Source: Spinellus fusiger | Lineage: Eukaryota; Mucoromycota; Mucoromycetes; Mucorales; Phycomycetaceae | Direction: 5' to 3' | NCBI GenBank assembly: GCA_025094145.1 | Contig: JALLLS010000007.1 | Coordinates: 434,001-498,000, forward strand | DNA: 64,000 bases | Shown: piece after piece, positions 33,900-45,825 of the stretch | Position numbering within the stretch: the stretch's first letter is position 1 | Layout: every line of letters starts with the position of its first letter | Translations under genes and position numbers: made by a program | The notes under the pieces: generated by a model | Told to the model about the DNA's origin: nothing | Database searches by the model: none | The model's input: only the letters and a program-made list of their open reading frames with translations

Positions 33900-34262
33900 G
33901 AATGCAAAAAAATACCTAAGATTTTTGCAAGTCCCTGTATATCTTGACACCGTTGGATTTCAAATCGCCACAGGATGACAGTTATCTTTTTGGTGTCTCA
34001 TTTTCCTTGCTGAATCTATAGCCTCTTGGATATCCATTTTTAAATTATCATTTAACATTATCTCTTATTTTTATTTTTCCATTATTTGAGGTTTTATATT
34101 CTTCTATCTTTACGTCTCTTATTCATCTATATTTATTTTTTCCCTTAAGTACTTAGAGTGTTTATATGTTTATCCAATTTTATTTTCAAACAATCTTATG
34201 GGTTGGGTATTAGGCCCAATGCGCAAATATTAATTTCGCCCAAAAAATAACATAAAATACTT
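33900..34262 (+). repeat. Dispersed repeat E, copy 1
   Basis: The segment is homologous to the minus-strand copies at about 63245-63530 and 55900-56130. Shared stretches include GTTGGATTTC near the 5' side, TTATTTTTTC, CAATGCGCAAATA and a common end ATACTTTGAACTG. No coding sequence is recognised. It may be an untranslated part of a LINE. Confidence 0.55.
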
Positions 34263-34756
34263 TGAACTGTATATACTAATATCTTAACATAATGAATGTG
34301 TATCACTAATTATGGCTGTTTTCTTTTTAGGTTTACAAGAGCTAATGTGGTAGTCCCCACTGAAAACTGATATTTCTTCAGTGACTGATATAAACACTCT
34401 TTCTGACAAGACCAGAAAATTGGGTGTTTTCCCACAGACCTCATAGCCAATATACGCCTTGTCTTGTTCATAAATAAAACCACGAAAGCAGTAACTGCCT
34501 CCAAGTTTGCCACTGGTCTATCCACGTCTTCCTCAAGATCTATTTGCTAAAGTTTCAATATGTATTCAATAGTATGTATTAAAGGGAGGGTTATTTTTAC
34601 ATGTATTAATATATAAAATGCCTGAAATTTAAAAAATAGTTATATTTACAATAGAAAGCATTATATCAATAATATCTTCTCACTCTCAAATTCGAATGAC
34701 CAGAAATAAAATATGGATATTTAAAACTCAAATTTACTTTCTTATTTTTATAATAT
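34263..34756. other. Spacer with one unrecognised small ORF
   Basis: A 71-codon frame at 34525-34310 (minus) contains KHPIFWSCQKECLYQSLKKY, which reads like real protein. I do not recognise its family, and no exon structure extends it. The rest is AT-rich. Confidence 0.3.
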
Positions 34757-36200
34757 ATCTTAATGGTATCATAACTTTATGAACTCATTATATATAAGTA
34801 AAAATTTCAATATATAGAGTGTTGATAATAAATGATTTTTTATTTTTATATAGTTTAATAAACACTGTGGCTATGTTTGGCATCTATTACAGCCTGACAT
34901 CTCTATCCCATGCTGATAATGAGCTTATTTGTTGCTTTTGAGATTCTGCCTCATTCCAACACTACAAAGAACTTAGACTTCTGCTTAGCAGAACATCCTT
35001 TCTGTCTTTATTATAATGTCTCACAAATCTAACACTGAAAAAATCTTCACCAAGACCTCCAAGATGTATGGGAAATATATGAGCCTTGAGACTTGCTCAG
35101 CCATCATCCACCAGGTGCTAAACCTGAGATCTACTCAGGTCGAAGCATTTCAAATGTTCAACCTGCCTATTGCCATTGTGTGGAATATCCTGAAGCACTT
35201 CAAGAAAACAGGCTCAGTGTTGCCTTCTCCTATGAATGGCCACAAGAGAAATTTGGATGATAGGCCCCTCCAGTGATTGAAGAGAACAGTTGTGAGCAAC
35301 TCCCACCATACCAAGGAAGCCATTAGGGCAAGCATGGCCATTAAGGTTTCAGTGAATACCTTGAATTACCTCAATGAAATAGGTTTCCATTCATTCAATC
35401 CAGTGGTGAAGCCTCTTCTCAACAAGAAACATATGGAGGCAGGGCTCCAGTGGGCCCATGAGCACGTTAGTTGGATACTTGAACAGTGGCAAGAGGTTGT
35501 CTGGTTCGATGAGTCCAGAGTAGAGCTCATGAGCTATGACAGGGGCGCACAAGTCATCAGGCAGCCTGGTAAGGCCTTTGATCCCAAGAACACCCTAGAG
35601 ACAAAGAAGTTTGGAGGAGGTGGAGTGATGGTATGGGGCTGCTTCAGTAGGGAGGGTGTTGGGAGATTAATCGTAGTGGAGGGTAGGATAAACTCCGCCA
35701 AGTACATCGAGGTACTTGGAGAAGCCTACTGCCCCAAACTTGAATGTCTCTCACTCATTAACTCTGTAGTCCGTTACCGCCTATAAGAGGACAATGCTAG
35801 ACCTCATAAGAGCAAGAAAACTCGTGAATAAAAGGCAGCAAAGAGTGTGGAAACCATTCCTTACTGGCCCTCACAAAGTCTCGATCTCAATCCAATTGAG
35901 CATCTATGGGCCCACCTCAAAAAGGTTATTAGAAAGGACTGGTGTATATATTCTATTAAAAAAAGTTGGAGGCTATTTTGATGCTAAAATAGAATATAGT
36001 ATCTTAAGAAGTGACAGATATCCTCATTGCCAGCATGGGACAGAGATGCCAGGCAGTGATGGATGCCAAAGAAGGCCATAGTGGTTACTAATTAGCCTCG
36101 AAATGATTCCCTTTTTGGGTTATAGATACTATTTGCTTTATTTATTGAAGTTTTATGTCTTTATCTAAGGAGTTCATGGAGTTATAACATCATTAAAATA
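34757..36200 (+). mobile_element. Tc1-like element, family C, with long or chimeric terminal inverted repeats
   Basis: The ends (CTTAATGGTATCATAACTTT left, reverse of GTTATAACATCATTAAAATA right) are related inverted repeats. The plus strand encodes transposase pieces: HTH (AFQMFNLPIAIVWNILKHFK, 35016-35276), a middle part with VVWFDESRVELMSYDRG and FGGGGVMVWGCFS (35277-35786), and a frame-shifted end near 35880-36080 with LNPIEHLWAHL and the last catalytic Glu. Stops and shifts make it inactive. The left 170 bp also contains a diverged inverted copy of the transposase 3' coding end. Confidence 0.75.
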
Positions 36201-36292
36201 AAGTATGAAACTAAACTAAAATATACAGATTTTATTTTATTTAGAGAGAGAAAAGAGTTACTTTTTATGGTTCACTTTATGTGTATATGTAT

Positions 36293-37887
36293 AAATGTGT
36301 GTTTGAATCATATACAGATAATAGCTAGCCATAGTGTGTATGGGAGTGGGGTGGGATTATGGTCTAAAGAGAACACAGCTAGGGGTGGGATGATCCACTG
36401 TATGAAGAAATTTCAAGTGGCCTTCTTCAGAATTCATCTTAAAGACTACAATGTTACTCGAATCCTATAAGAATTAACACACAATTCTCTTATTATATTC
36501 TTTACCTTATTAGCCACCAACAAATACTCTCCTGTAGGATCTATTGTAAAGTGGCGAGGACGCACACCTTTTGAAGGATAATGATCCACAATAGATAATT
36601 TTCCAGAGAGTTCATCAATACAAAACACAGCAATAGAATTGTGTCCTCTGTTGCACACAAGCAAGAACTTCCCATTGGGTGTAATATCGATCTCTGCAGG
36701 AGTATTCACTTCTTTAAAGCCTTCTGGCAATGTTGTTATGCGTTGGACCTCTTTAAACACTCCTTCTTGGGAGTTGAACTCGAGCATATAGACTTCATTG
36801 GACAACTCAGTCACAACATAGCACAGACCATAGTTATTAGGTGCAAATTTGAGATGACGGGGACCTGTGCCTTTCTCAAATTGAAAGGCACTATGATAAG
36901 TGAGTTCTCCTGTCTCTTTGTTGAAGCGGTACACTACAGCTGCATCACACCCTAAATCCATGGAGATAGCCCATGTTCCAGTTGCAGGATCTAAATCAAT
37001 AGAGTGGGCATGTGGTATGGCCTGACGATCAGGAATAGTATGGCTTGGCTGGAAACCTAGGTCAAGATGTTTCTTGGTAAACAGAGGCTTGCCAAATGCA
37101 TGGATATGGGAATGATAAGGCTCAATAGGAATACTTGTTACACTGCCTCCGTAATAATTAGCTACGAGGAGATGACGGTGGCTCACATCCAGTGTAGCAT
37201 GGCAGGGATTTTCACCGTGCGTAGGTTGTTGGTTAATTAATGTTAAAGAACCATCTTTCTTGTCACATGCATAAGCAGAGACATAGCCTGTATTTTGGCC
37301 TTGGTACTTTTTCACTTCATTGAGAGCATAAATATATTCACCACTTGAAGAGGCCACAAGGTAGGAAGGATCCTCGGCTTCAATCACCAGACCTTTGGCA
37401 CTCAGTCTACCAGAATTGGTATCGAAGTCATAAAGATAGATACCACGGTTCTCTTTAGAACTAAAGCCAGAGACATAGAGTGAGAGAACATTTTTCATTG
37501 TTGAAGTGTATGAAAGTAGGAATAAAAAGAAAGAGAATATAGACAGTTGAAGAGGGCTCTTTTCTGTACTCTTGAATACACAAGCCCAACAGAGCACGTC
37601 ATAAATAAACTTTTCTGGAAATGGAACAGTGGCGTATACATATCATAATGCCATAGACACAGCAACAAGGTGGTACTATTTTTTAACTGGTTACCCAAGC
37701 CTTGTTACGAATAAAACATACACAATAAGTCTATTTGCGCCTAGAATGAAATAGCAAGTAGAAAATGTTTTGCTTATTATTATTTTCTAGTATTGGAAAA
37801 TCAGAAACAAACAGAAAATGTATGCTAAACTATATTAAAAGGGACTTTTTCTTCTTCTTCAGATATTCCATCTTACTCTTTCAGACT
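36293..37887. repeat. Copy 2 of the 1.6-kb segmental duplication
   Basis: Direct repeat of 22383-23978. The left edge lies about 90 bp from the end of the Tc1 element at 36200. The right edge falls after CATCTTACTCTTTCAG, shortly before the ValRS upstream region. Confidence 0.9.
36357..37498 (-). CDS. 6-phosphogluconolactonase-family beta-propeller protein, copy 2
   Basis: The exon structure matches copy 1 (37498-36506 and 36464-36357) and gives 366 residues. It differs from copy 1 only within residues of the sixth and seventh propeller blades. For example, LLVCNRGHNSIAVFCID replaces LLVSNRGHDSIAVFRID, and HYPSKGVRPRHF replaces HYASGGMHPRHF. The frame is open and splice sites are intact, so it can make protein. 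Its upstream 390 bp are the same as for copy 1, so expression control may be shared. Whether the altered patch changes activity is unknown. Confidence 0.85.
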
Positions 37888-38150
37888 ACTGTTAAATATA
37901 TTTATTCTCTAAAGTATAACAACAAGCAGTAAATGCACTAGTATTTCTCTTCCCTATTCTGATAAAAGGCAGGGACAAAATTGATAAAAGTCAGGGACAA
38001 AATACTTCGTTTGTAATACCAGTGTTAGTAATTATACTCCATTCTATGACTGTTTCCTAGAAACGAAATGCTCTTAAAAGTGACTGTTTACCTATTTATC
38101 TTTATCATACAAAAGCCTAATCAGGAAAAAATAAAAAAGAGAAGCCTATC

Positions 38151-41100
38151 ATGTCTGGTTCTATGGTCATGGCCAGACAGACACTAGCACCCTCAGTATA
38201 CAAACAACATTTTTCTCGGTCATGGACACTTCTCAGTCATACACCGCTGTCAGTAAGAACCATGGCCTCACAACATCAAAAGCTACCAAAACCACACAAA
38301 ACATTTCTGGCTTCTTATGACGCCAATGCTGTGGAAAAGGGGTGGTATGAGTGGTGGGAGAGCCAAGGTTTTTTTACAGCAAGCAGTACTGATGGCATGG
38401 GCTCAGAGAAAAAACCCTATACAATGATAACCCCACCTCCCAATGTTACTGGGTCGCTCCATATCGGCCACGCTTTAACTGTGAGCATAGAAGACGCTAT
38501 TGCCCGTTGGCGTCGAATGTCAGGGTACAATGTACATTGGATTCCAGGCACAGACCATGCTGGTATTGGTACTCAGTCTGTAGTAGAGAAAATGCTGATG
38601 AAAGAAACGGGGCAAACACGACACACTCTGGGAAGAGAGGCTTTTGTGAAGCAAGTTTGGGCTTGGAGACAAAAATATGGAGATCGGATATTACACCAAA
38701 TACGTCGTATGGGTGCCTCTGTAGATTGGGATCAACTCTATTTTACAATGGATAAACCACGCTCTGAGGCTGTTCAGAATGCTTTTATACAACTATACAA
38801 GGATGGACAGGTGTATCGAGACACTCGTCTTGTGAACTGGTGTTGTAAGCTCGAGACAGTGATTTCTGATATTGAGGCAAGTAGTATTATTCTTACTATA
38901 GCTTGAATGCCTATTCATATCGATCTACCGCTTTATTTCTAGGTGGATTATCAGGAAATACCAGGCAAGACTCTTCTTCAGCTCCCTGGAAGAACACAAG
39001 GGTGAATATAGACAGTCTAAGGGTTCACTTATAGTGAATATCTACTGTATTTCTTTGATAGAGTTGAGTTTGGTGTTCTTCATCATTTCTCCTATCCTAT
39101 TCTTGATCCTGAACCCAATGGAATGAAAGAACTTACTGTAGCAACAACACGTATTGAAACAATGCTGGGTGATTGTGCAGTTGCTATTCATCCACACGAT
39201 TCACGCTATCTGGTAAATAAGAAACAATGTATGCTCTGGGAGTAGTGTATTGATGAGTGAATATAGAGCCTCCATGGTAAACAGGTGTATCATCCTGTTC
39301 TTAAAAAACCAATTCCTATTGTATGTGATGAGACACTGGTGGATATGACATTTGGCACAGGTGTTGTAAAAGTAAAAAAATAAAAAAAAATAAAAAACTT
39401 CAATTCCGTCTCATTCCGTCTTATTTTTAGGTCACTCCTGCACACGACCCAAATGATTATGCTTGTGCAAAGCGCCATGGGCTACCAATTATTAGTTTGT
39501 TTGATAAACTTGGCAAACTAAACTCTAATTGTGGAATACCTTCATTAGTGGTAAGGGGTCTATTGTCATGTTTCTTTTAGCAATGCAGACCTATTCATAG
39601 GCATGGCAATGTATTTTCGGATCTAGGGATGTGATCGTTTTGATGCCCGTACTGAAGTGATAACTATGCTACAAGATCTTGGTTACTATCGATATAAAGA
39701 TGAAAACCATAGTATGAGAGTGGCTCTTTGCTCTCGATCTGGTGATATTATTGAACCTTTACTTCAACCCCAGTGGTGAGAGTACAAAATAAAAGAAAAT
39801 GATTATACTAACTACTTTACAAGGTATATTCGGTGCAAGGGACTAGCCACGACTGCTCAGGATCAAGTAAACAATGGAGACACAACCCTCTATCCAAACT
39901 ACCATGTCCAGGAATGGAACCGGTGGCTAGGTAAAGGATGCATCAGAACAACACTTGACCATCTGACCCGATATTAGATTCTATTCAAGATTGGTGTGTT
40001 TCTCGACAGCTGTGGTGGGGACATGAAGTCCCTGCTTACCAGTTGCATCTTAAAGACCAACTAGTGAGAGATCGAGGTAGAAAATAGATAGTAGCTCATG
40101 ACATTGTTTACTCATTACTCTTTTATTAATGATTGGTAGAACTGTGGGTTGTTGCGAAAAATGAAGCAGAGGCTAGACACGAGGCAGATAAGCTCCTGGA
40201 AATAGAGGGACTACAGTCAATACCTTATGATCTGATAAAAGATGGTGATGTTCTTGACACATGGTTTTCTTCAGGCTTGCTTCCATTGTCTGCTTTAGGA
40301 TGGAAAGGCCTTACGGAAGAGAATATTCCGGTAAGGCTGTTACTGATAATTTCACCTATTTCTCCTTATTTATCCGTTGCTTTTTTTGTTGTTTTTTTAT
40401 TTATTTATTTCTCTTGGAAATGTCTCATTTGAATATTTATTATTGAAAAATCGACTTGTAGGCTCGATATCCTCTTCAGCTTATGGAGACAGGGTATGAC
40501 ATTCTATTCTTCTGGGTAGCACGGATGGCCATGCTTACTAGCCATTTTGCCAAAGATATTGCATTTAAAGATGTCTATCTGCATGCTATGGTGAGTGCTG
40601 AGAAGGAACACTATGGAATCGGTGTTCCAACAAGGACTCTTATTTAGGTACGAGATGGCCAAGGAAGGAAAATGTCAAAATCCCTTGGAAATGTCATTGA
40701 TCCTCTGCATGTTATTGAAGGAGTAACATTGGAAACTATGAAATCGAATCTACTCAGCAGTAATCTGTCGAGTAAAGAAGTTTCTGCGTAAGTACTGTTT
40801 CTGATAACCTTTACTGTACATTCTATAGTGATCTAAAGAGTATCTTCAGGAGTACCCGTAATTTAGAGAACGAATATCCGGTCGGAATTCCTGCGTGTGG
40901 TACTGATTCTTTGAGATTTGCGCTAATTGCCTACACTCAGCAAGTAAGAAAAGGAGAGAGAAAAAGTCTCATTACTTATTTGCTCTCAAAGACCAAACAA
41001 ATTAACCTCGAGATGTCAAATGTGGTTCAAACTTCACACTTTTGTAACAAACTGTGGAACCTTGTTAGATTTGGTCTTTCCAAACTAGAATCTAAAGACA

Positions 41101-42383
41101 GCATTGCTATTCATAGTATAGACAAATCCAAACTTACTCTTGTTCAACGTTATATCTTGTCCAGAATGGCAACCACAGTCAAACAATGCCAGCGTGGATT
41201 TGAGTCCTATAGACTGTTTGAGTCAACTGATGCACTCCGCCGGTTTATAGTGGAAGATGTATGCGATGTGTTTGTGGAATTCTCAAAACCTGTGCTTAGC
41301 AAATCAGACCACGAGGAGAATCATGTAATGTATCACTTTAGACAGCATATATTAGCTGTAGACAGACCTGATCTAACCTTCTTATTTTATTTAACATAAT
41401 GACAAAAAATAGACATTGACACGTACAGTGCTGCATACATGCTTGGATATTTCTCTAAGGCTTGCCCACCCTTTTATGCCTTATGTGACAGAGGTACTGG
41501 CAAATATAGTATATGCAGAAACTTCCTATCTGTTGTTATTTATCCTATTCATTTAAGGAACTATGGCAACACATGAGACAGCACATTCCAACTTCATATC
41601 AGGGTGAGAGACCCCCTACAATTATGCTTGAACACTACCCAACGGTACAAGATCTGGATCAGTTCCATGATGTTCAAGTAGAGGCACATTTTAAAACGGT
41701 GCTTTCCATCATTCATGCGTCAAGATCTTTACGTCAGGGTCATCAATTAAGCGTATCTAAAGAACTTCCATTTACTATTTACTGTAATGATACTGTATGG
41801 TTGGACAAGAGTGGACCTCTTTATCAGTACCTAGATGAGATCAAGGGGTTTATCAAGGCATCTGAAGTAAACATAGTATCGGACACGGTAAGTTAAAACT
41901 ATATATTGAAAAGCAGATAGGTTCGTCCGCTTATTACATACACCGTTAGACCGCACCTATGAACAATGCAGATACCTGGGTATCCAAACCAATCAATGAA
42001 GCACTTCAGATTCTTGTGCCTTTAAACATAATTCTAAGGGCGCAGTTGGAAAGAGTAGTTGAAAGCGGCACTGATATTTCAAAGGTGGTAGAAGAAAAGA
42101 AAGCTCATTTGATAAAAAAAATAAACAAGGCGCGTCAGGAGATGGAAACATTGAAAGCAAGAATAGAGAAGATTGGCTCTTCAGATGCTGTTCCAGAGCA
42201 TGTTAGGCTAAAAAACAGGTAGGATAGCAAGACCAGTAAGACCAGTAGGGCATAAGAAAAAGAAAATGTGTATACACCCTTGCTAAACAATTTCTGTTCA
42301 GTCATCGGTTAGCCAAGTTACAATCTGATCAGAGTGTTTTTGAACGTGACATAAGATTATTAGACATGATGGCCTGTGCCTAA
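38151..42383 (+). CDS. VAS1: Valyl-tRNA synthetase
   Basis: Seventeen exons close in phase to 1054 residues, near the usual length of fungal ValRS (about 1,050-1,100). It charges tRNA-Val with valine. Class I motifs are present: [15 protein letters not shown] (HIGH) in exon 1 and [14 protein letters not shown] (KMSKS) in exon 11. [29 protein letters not shown] and [13 protein letters not shown] are characteristic of ValRS, and the C-terminal end forms a coiled coil. The first 37 residues are Arg/Ser/Thr-rich with no acidic residue, followed by a second Met (MASQHQKL). This suggests mitochondrial and cytosolic forms from two starts, as known for yeast VAS1. Intron 1 (38877-38942) uses a GC donor. 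Confidence 0.93.
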
Positions 42384-42717
42384 GTAGCTATGCAATTTAG
42401 TACATACCCAAAGATTTTTGGGATACATAAGGAAATATCTTGAATAAAATCGCAATATTTTTATGATTGGCTAATGTGTTTAAAATGCCTTTTTCACTGT
42501 CTAGATGAACAATTTTGAACTCTACTTGCCTATTCTAGCAATGACGATTGACTTTAGAGCCAATTCTATACTTTTAAATTGCAAAGACAAGAGATAGAAC
42601 AAGAATCACCCCAAAATTACAACTCAGTCACTGAATTTAATGTTTAACATAATGTGTTATCCATAAGCCCATAGTATTTGCAGTATAACAATGTTTAAAG
42701 TGTATTTATTGTAGGAC
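42384..42717. other. Intergenic, nothing recognised
   Basis: Convergent intergenic interval between the ValRS stop codon and the end of the minus-strand transposase gene. It presumably holds both 3' UTRs. Confidence 0.5.
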
Positions 42718-44858
42718 TCACACTGAATTAACTCTAGTGGTCATTGTCCAAAATAGAGAGCCAAACTTGCTTACATTGAGCACAGTGCATTTATTCATTG
42801 ACTGAATCTCAACTGCCTCTACAACTACTACATCATCATAGTTCACCTCAACAGTGTTGTTCAGGGGAAAGACAATATTGTTTCCAATATCATCCTTTAG
42901 GCCCAAGGCAAAGAAAGAAGAAAGGTTGTAGGTTTCTTTGGCAAAAGCCAGATGTTGTGGTTGTGGGTGGGTAGATGAGTTTTGACCAAAGGCAAGTTTG
43001 AAGTTATAGAGAAGAATGGTGGCCATATTCTTCTTCTTATCAGTGGCAATGATTTGACCAAAGAGAAAGAAAGAACCAGAAGAGAAGGAAAAGAGACCAG
43101 CCAGACCAACGACAATGCTTTTTGAGCTGCTGTTGTTATCAGCAAGCTCGCGGGAAATGGTCAGAGGGCGCGTCTCTTGGAAGACCTTGACCTCAGCTCC
43201 AGCAGTGAAAAGACCATCATGACCAGACACATGCCAGTACCCACCTTGGAAGATGTGTACTGACATGTACTTTTTGCCAAAGGAAACGGCAACATCTCGA
43301 AAGGGCGAGCGTCTGTTGGTGAAGATTATCCTTTCACGGATAAACTTGTTAAATTGTTCACCTCTCTCTGTTTCATAGTGGACAGGTGAAACAAAGCGAG
43401 TGATGTCTTCACAGAGATGACTGAGAAGATGGTGTTTGAGAGTGCTGCCAACTTATCATATATGGCAATTGCCCTGGTCAACTCTCCAACAACAGAATCC
43501 ACATTGTCCAAATAAATATCCAAAGATGCTTCAATTCTTTGCATGTAAAGGAGAGACACAAGAGAACCAAGTTTGACGAAACAATCAAAAATGATTGCCT
43601 TGGAAGAGTCATTGGCGATGAGGTTTTTCTGAATCAGTTGATTCAGTATGGTTGGCATGCACTGGACAATAATCTTAAGATCTCTTCCGAGATACGACCC
43701 ACACAGGCGAAAAGGAGTGCAATGGTTTCTCGCAAAAGATTTGTTGTTGTAGTTGTGGAAGCTTTCTTCCAAGTGCTTGATTTCTGGTTCGGTAAAAAAT
43801 GAAACCATGCCAATAACAAGATTCTTGGCAACACCGAGGAGAATAGTGTGCAAGATCTCCACTGGGCAATCCTTGGAAGGAACCCACGACTCAAGGGACA
43901 AGAGGGCCTCACCACCAGTTAGCTTATAGCCAGTGCTGGTGTTGCTTTTCAAACTGGCATTGTTGGGGTTGTTGTTGTACTGTTGGTACATCTCCACCAA
44001 CTCTTCTCTTCTTCTGGCAGGGGTACCATCCACTACTGCACTTCCACCTTCATTCCTCCAGTAGCACTTTCTGCATGGAAAGTTGGCACTCGTACTGAGA
44101 CTACATGCCATTGCTGTATGCATGGGGTTGTCCGCCATGATGAAGTGCACCACACCAACAACAAGGACAGACTCACCAAACTCAACGTCGAACATCTCAA
44201 CCCCACTTTCGAACATCTCCAAGTCTTTCACAAGCTCCGGAAGCATCTCTATCGCCGACAACTTGTTGCCAAGGCAGGTATCTTCTCCCGAGGATTGGCA
44301 AGAGTGGCATCCCTTACGTCCTGGCACAAAGACATGACCTTCCCCGCAAGTGTCTTTGAGAAGCAACTCTCATTCTCAGAAAAGAAACGATGGAAGACCA
44401 TTTCTAATCTGGTTGCAAATGGGAAAATACCTTCCACAAAGGCAGTCTTCTCAAAGGTGTTGCTGCTGCTGTCAAACTCTTCTCCAGCAGCCCAAAGAGG
44501 TTCCTCTTCAAGCACTTCATCAGCTTCAGTGACGCTCTCTTGGTCATCATCACTCTTCTCTTCTACACGGAAGACTGTGGTGATGGCAGAGAGGGGTCTA
44601 TGAACAATAGCAATAAAGCATGATTAGTTTGGTTCTTATTATTCTATGCCTCTATTTCTATGATAAATACTGAGAAGAAGTAATCTTGGGACTATTCAAA
44701 GTAAAGAAAGAGCAACATTACTTTTAGACTTGAGATTAATCTTACATGTTGTGGGTGGTCTTGTGTGCTTTCATAAAAGCTTTTGTTTTGAATGTCTTCT
44801 GGCAGACAGTACAGGTGAAGATTTCATTCTTTTTGAATCTGATGGTAGAGAAGGACAT
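42718..44858 (-). pseudogene. Zinc-finger Plavaka/Tnp2-like (CMC superfamily) transposase gene, frame disrupted
   Basis: Exon 1 (44858-44746) encodes MSFSTIRFKKNEIF and a perfect C2H2 finger (C-x2-C-x12-H-x3-H). A 5' splice site (GTAAGA) and an AG near 44601 connect it to a frame with Glu/Ser-rich sequence ending at 44249. The main frame (44366-43326) has HFIMADNPMHTAM, SANFPCRKCYW and PVEILHTILLGVAKNLV. Coding then moves to a third frame around 43440, reading FVSPVHYETERGEQFNKFIR and RSPFRDVAVSFGKKY, and continues to 42718. These phrases are typical of transposase-like proteins abundant in basal fungi. The 43440 break looks like a 2-nt insertion (CTCTC for CTC). No terminal repeats were identified. 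Confidence 0.6.
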
Positions 44859-45033
44859 GGTAAGGAAGATTTCAATATAAGAAGAGAGTGAGTTATCTGA
44901 CTAGTGAGTTTTGACGTAATTATTGGGAAGTTAAGGCTAAAGTGATACGTCACCAAAATAAAAATATTTTTTACTCTTTGGTCTGTTATTATTTTGTAAA
45001 AAAGAATACAAAAAAAATCTGTTATTATTTTGT

Positions 45034-45825
45034 TGCATTGTTAATAAATAAAGACTCTTCTCAAGTCAGTCCCAAGTAGTCTTCTACAAGCTCAATAATG
45101 TCTAGGGTATACTCCTAAGTATAGTTATCTATCTTCCAAGAATAAAGTATAAGGCTTTTAGGGTGTGGATTCTATTGCTATGAGGGAATGTACTAAGGCA
45201 TTAGTTATAGCTATACTATAGTATTAGCTATATTATTATAATAAACAATTTTATCCATAAACACTATATTCTATTGATAATACAATTTGATATTGAGGTA
45301 TCCTACAAAAGAAAATAATAATTTGGATATCCGTAAACCTTTTGATTTTAAACACAGTTCCATAAAAGAGCAAAATATTTTCGGACGTAAAGGGATGATT
45401 GTGTCAGTGATTAAAAGCCAGATAAGTCTCCTGGTGTGTACTCAAAGTGTGTATTTTATCAGTAAATTGAATAGGGATTACTCTATAATAGACAAGAGAT
45501 TATTATAATGACATTATACATGACATGTATTCTCTTTGATAGATAAAAAGTCAACCACTCAATATCTAACCAAATTTACACATTCAAGTACAAGTACAAA
45601 TAGTAACAGTAAAGTACACTCTTCAATAATGTAAACAGAGATGATCTACTAATTGAAGATAGTAGCCCTTGGGACAAACCGAAGTATTACGACACGAAGA
45701 AATAAATCAATATTTTGGCCACCATGATTTATGCTTTCTAGAAACTATCTGTATTTTTTTATTGGCTCTTGTGCATGTAAATTAGACTGAAGCCATTGAC
45801 CTTTATATAAAAGACTCTTTGTTTG
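45034..45825 (+). repeat. Dispersed repeat X, probably an internally deleted LINE
   Basis: The first 350 bp (from TGCATTGTTAATAAATAAAG to about 45380) are inversely repeated at 56930-57280. There the same sequence lies upstream of a LINE ORF1 relic. The last part (GCATGTAAATTAGACTGAAG ...) matches the LINE tail at 11903-11947. The unit may therefore be a LINE 5' region joined to its own 3' tail. No coding sequence is preserved. Confidence 0.45.

Noticed and set aside
43983..44603. 206-codon plus-strand ORF inside the transposase region
   Set aside because: It is antisense to the zinc-finger transposase, whose conserved motifs lie on the minus strand; the plus-strand translation shows no family features.
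45034..45284. Solo LTR interpretation of repeat X (TG...ACA ends, with a second copy at 57019-57280)
   Set aside because: Homology between the two copies continues for about 100 bp past the supposed LTR end, and there is no target duplication, so the block is part of a longer repeat.
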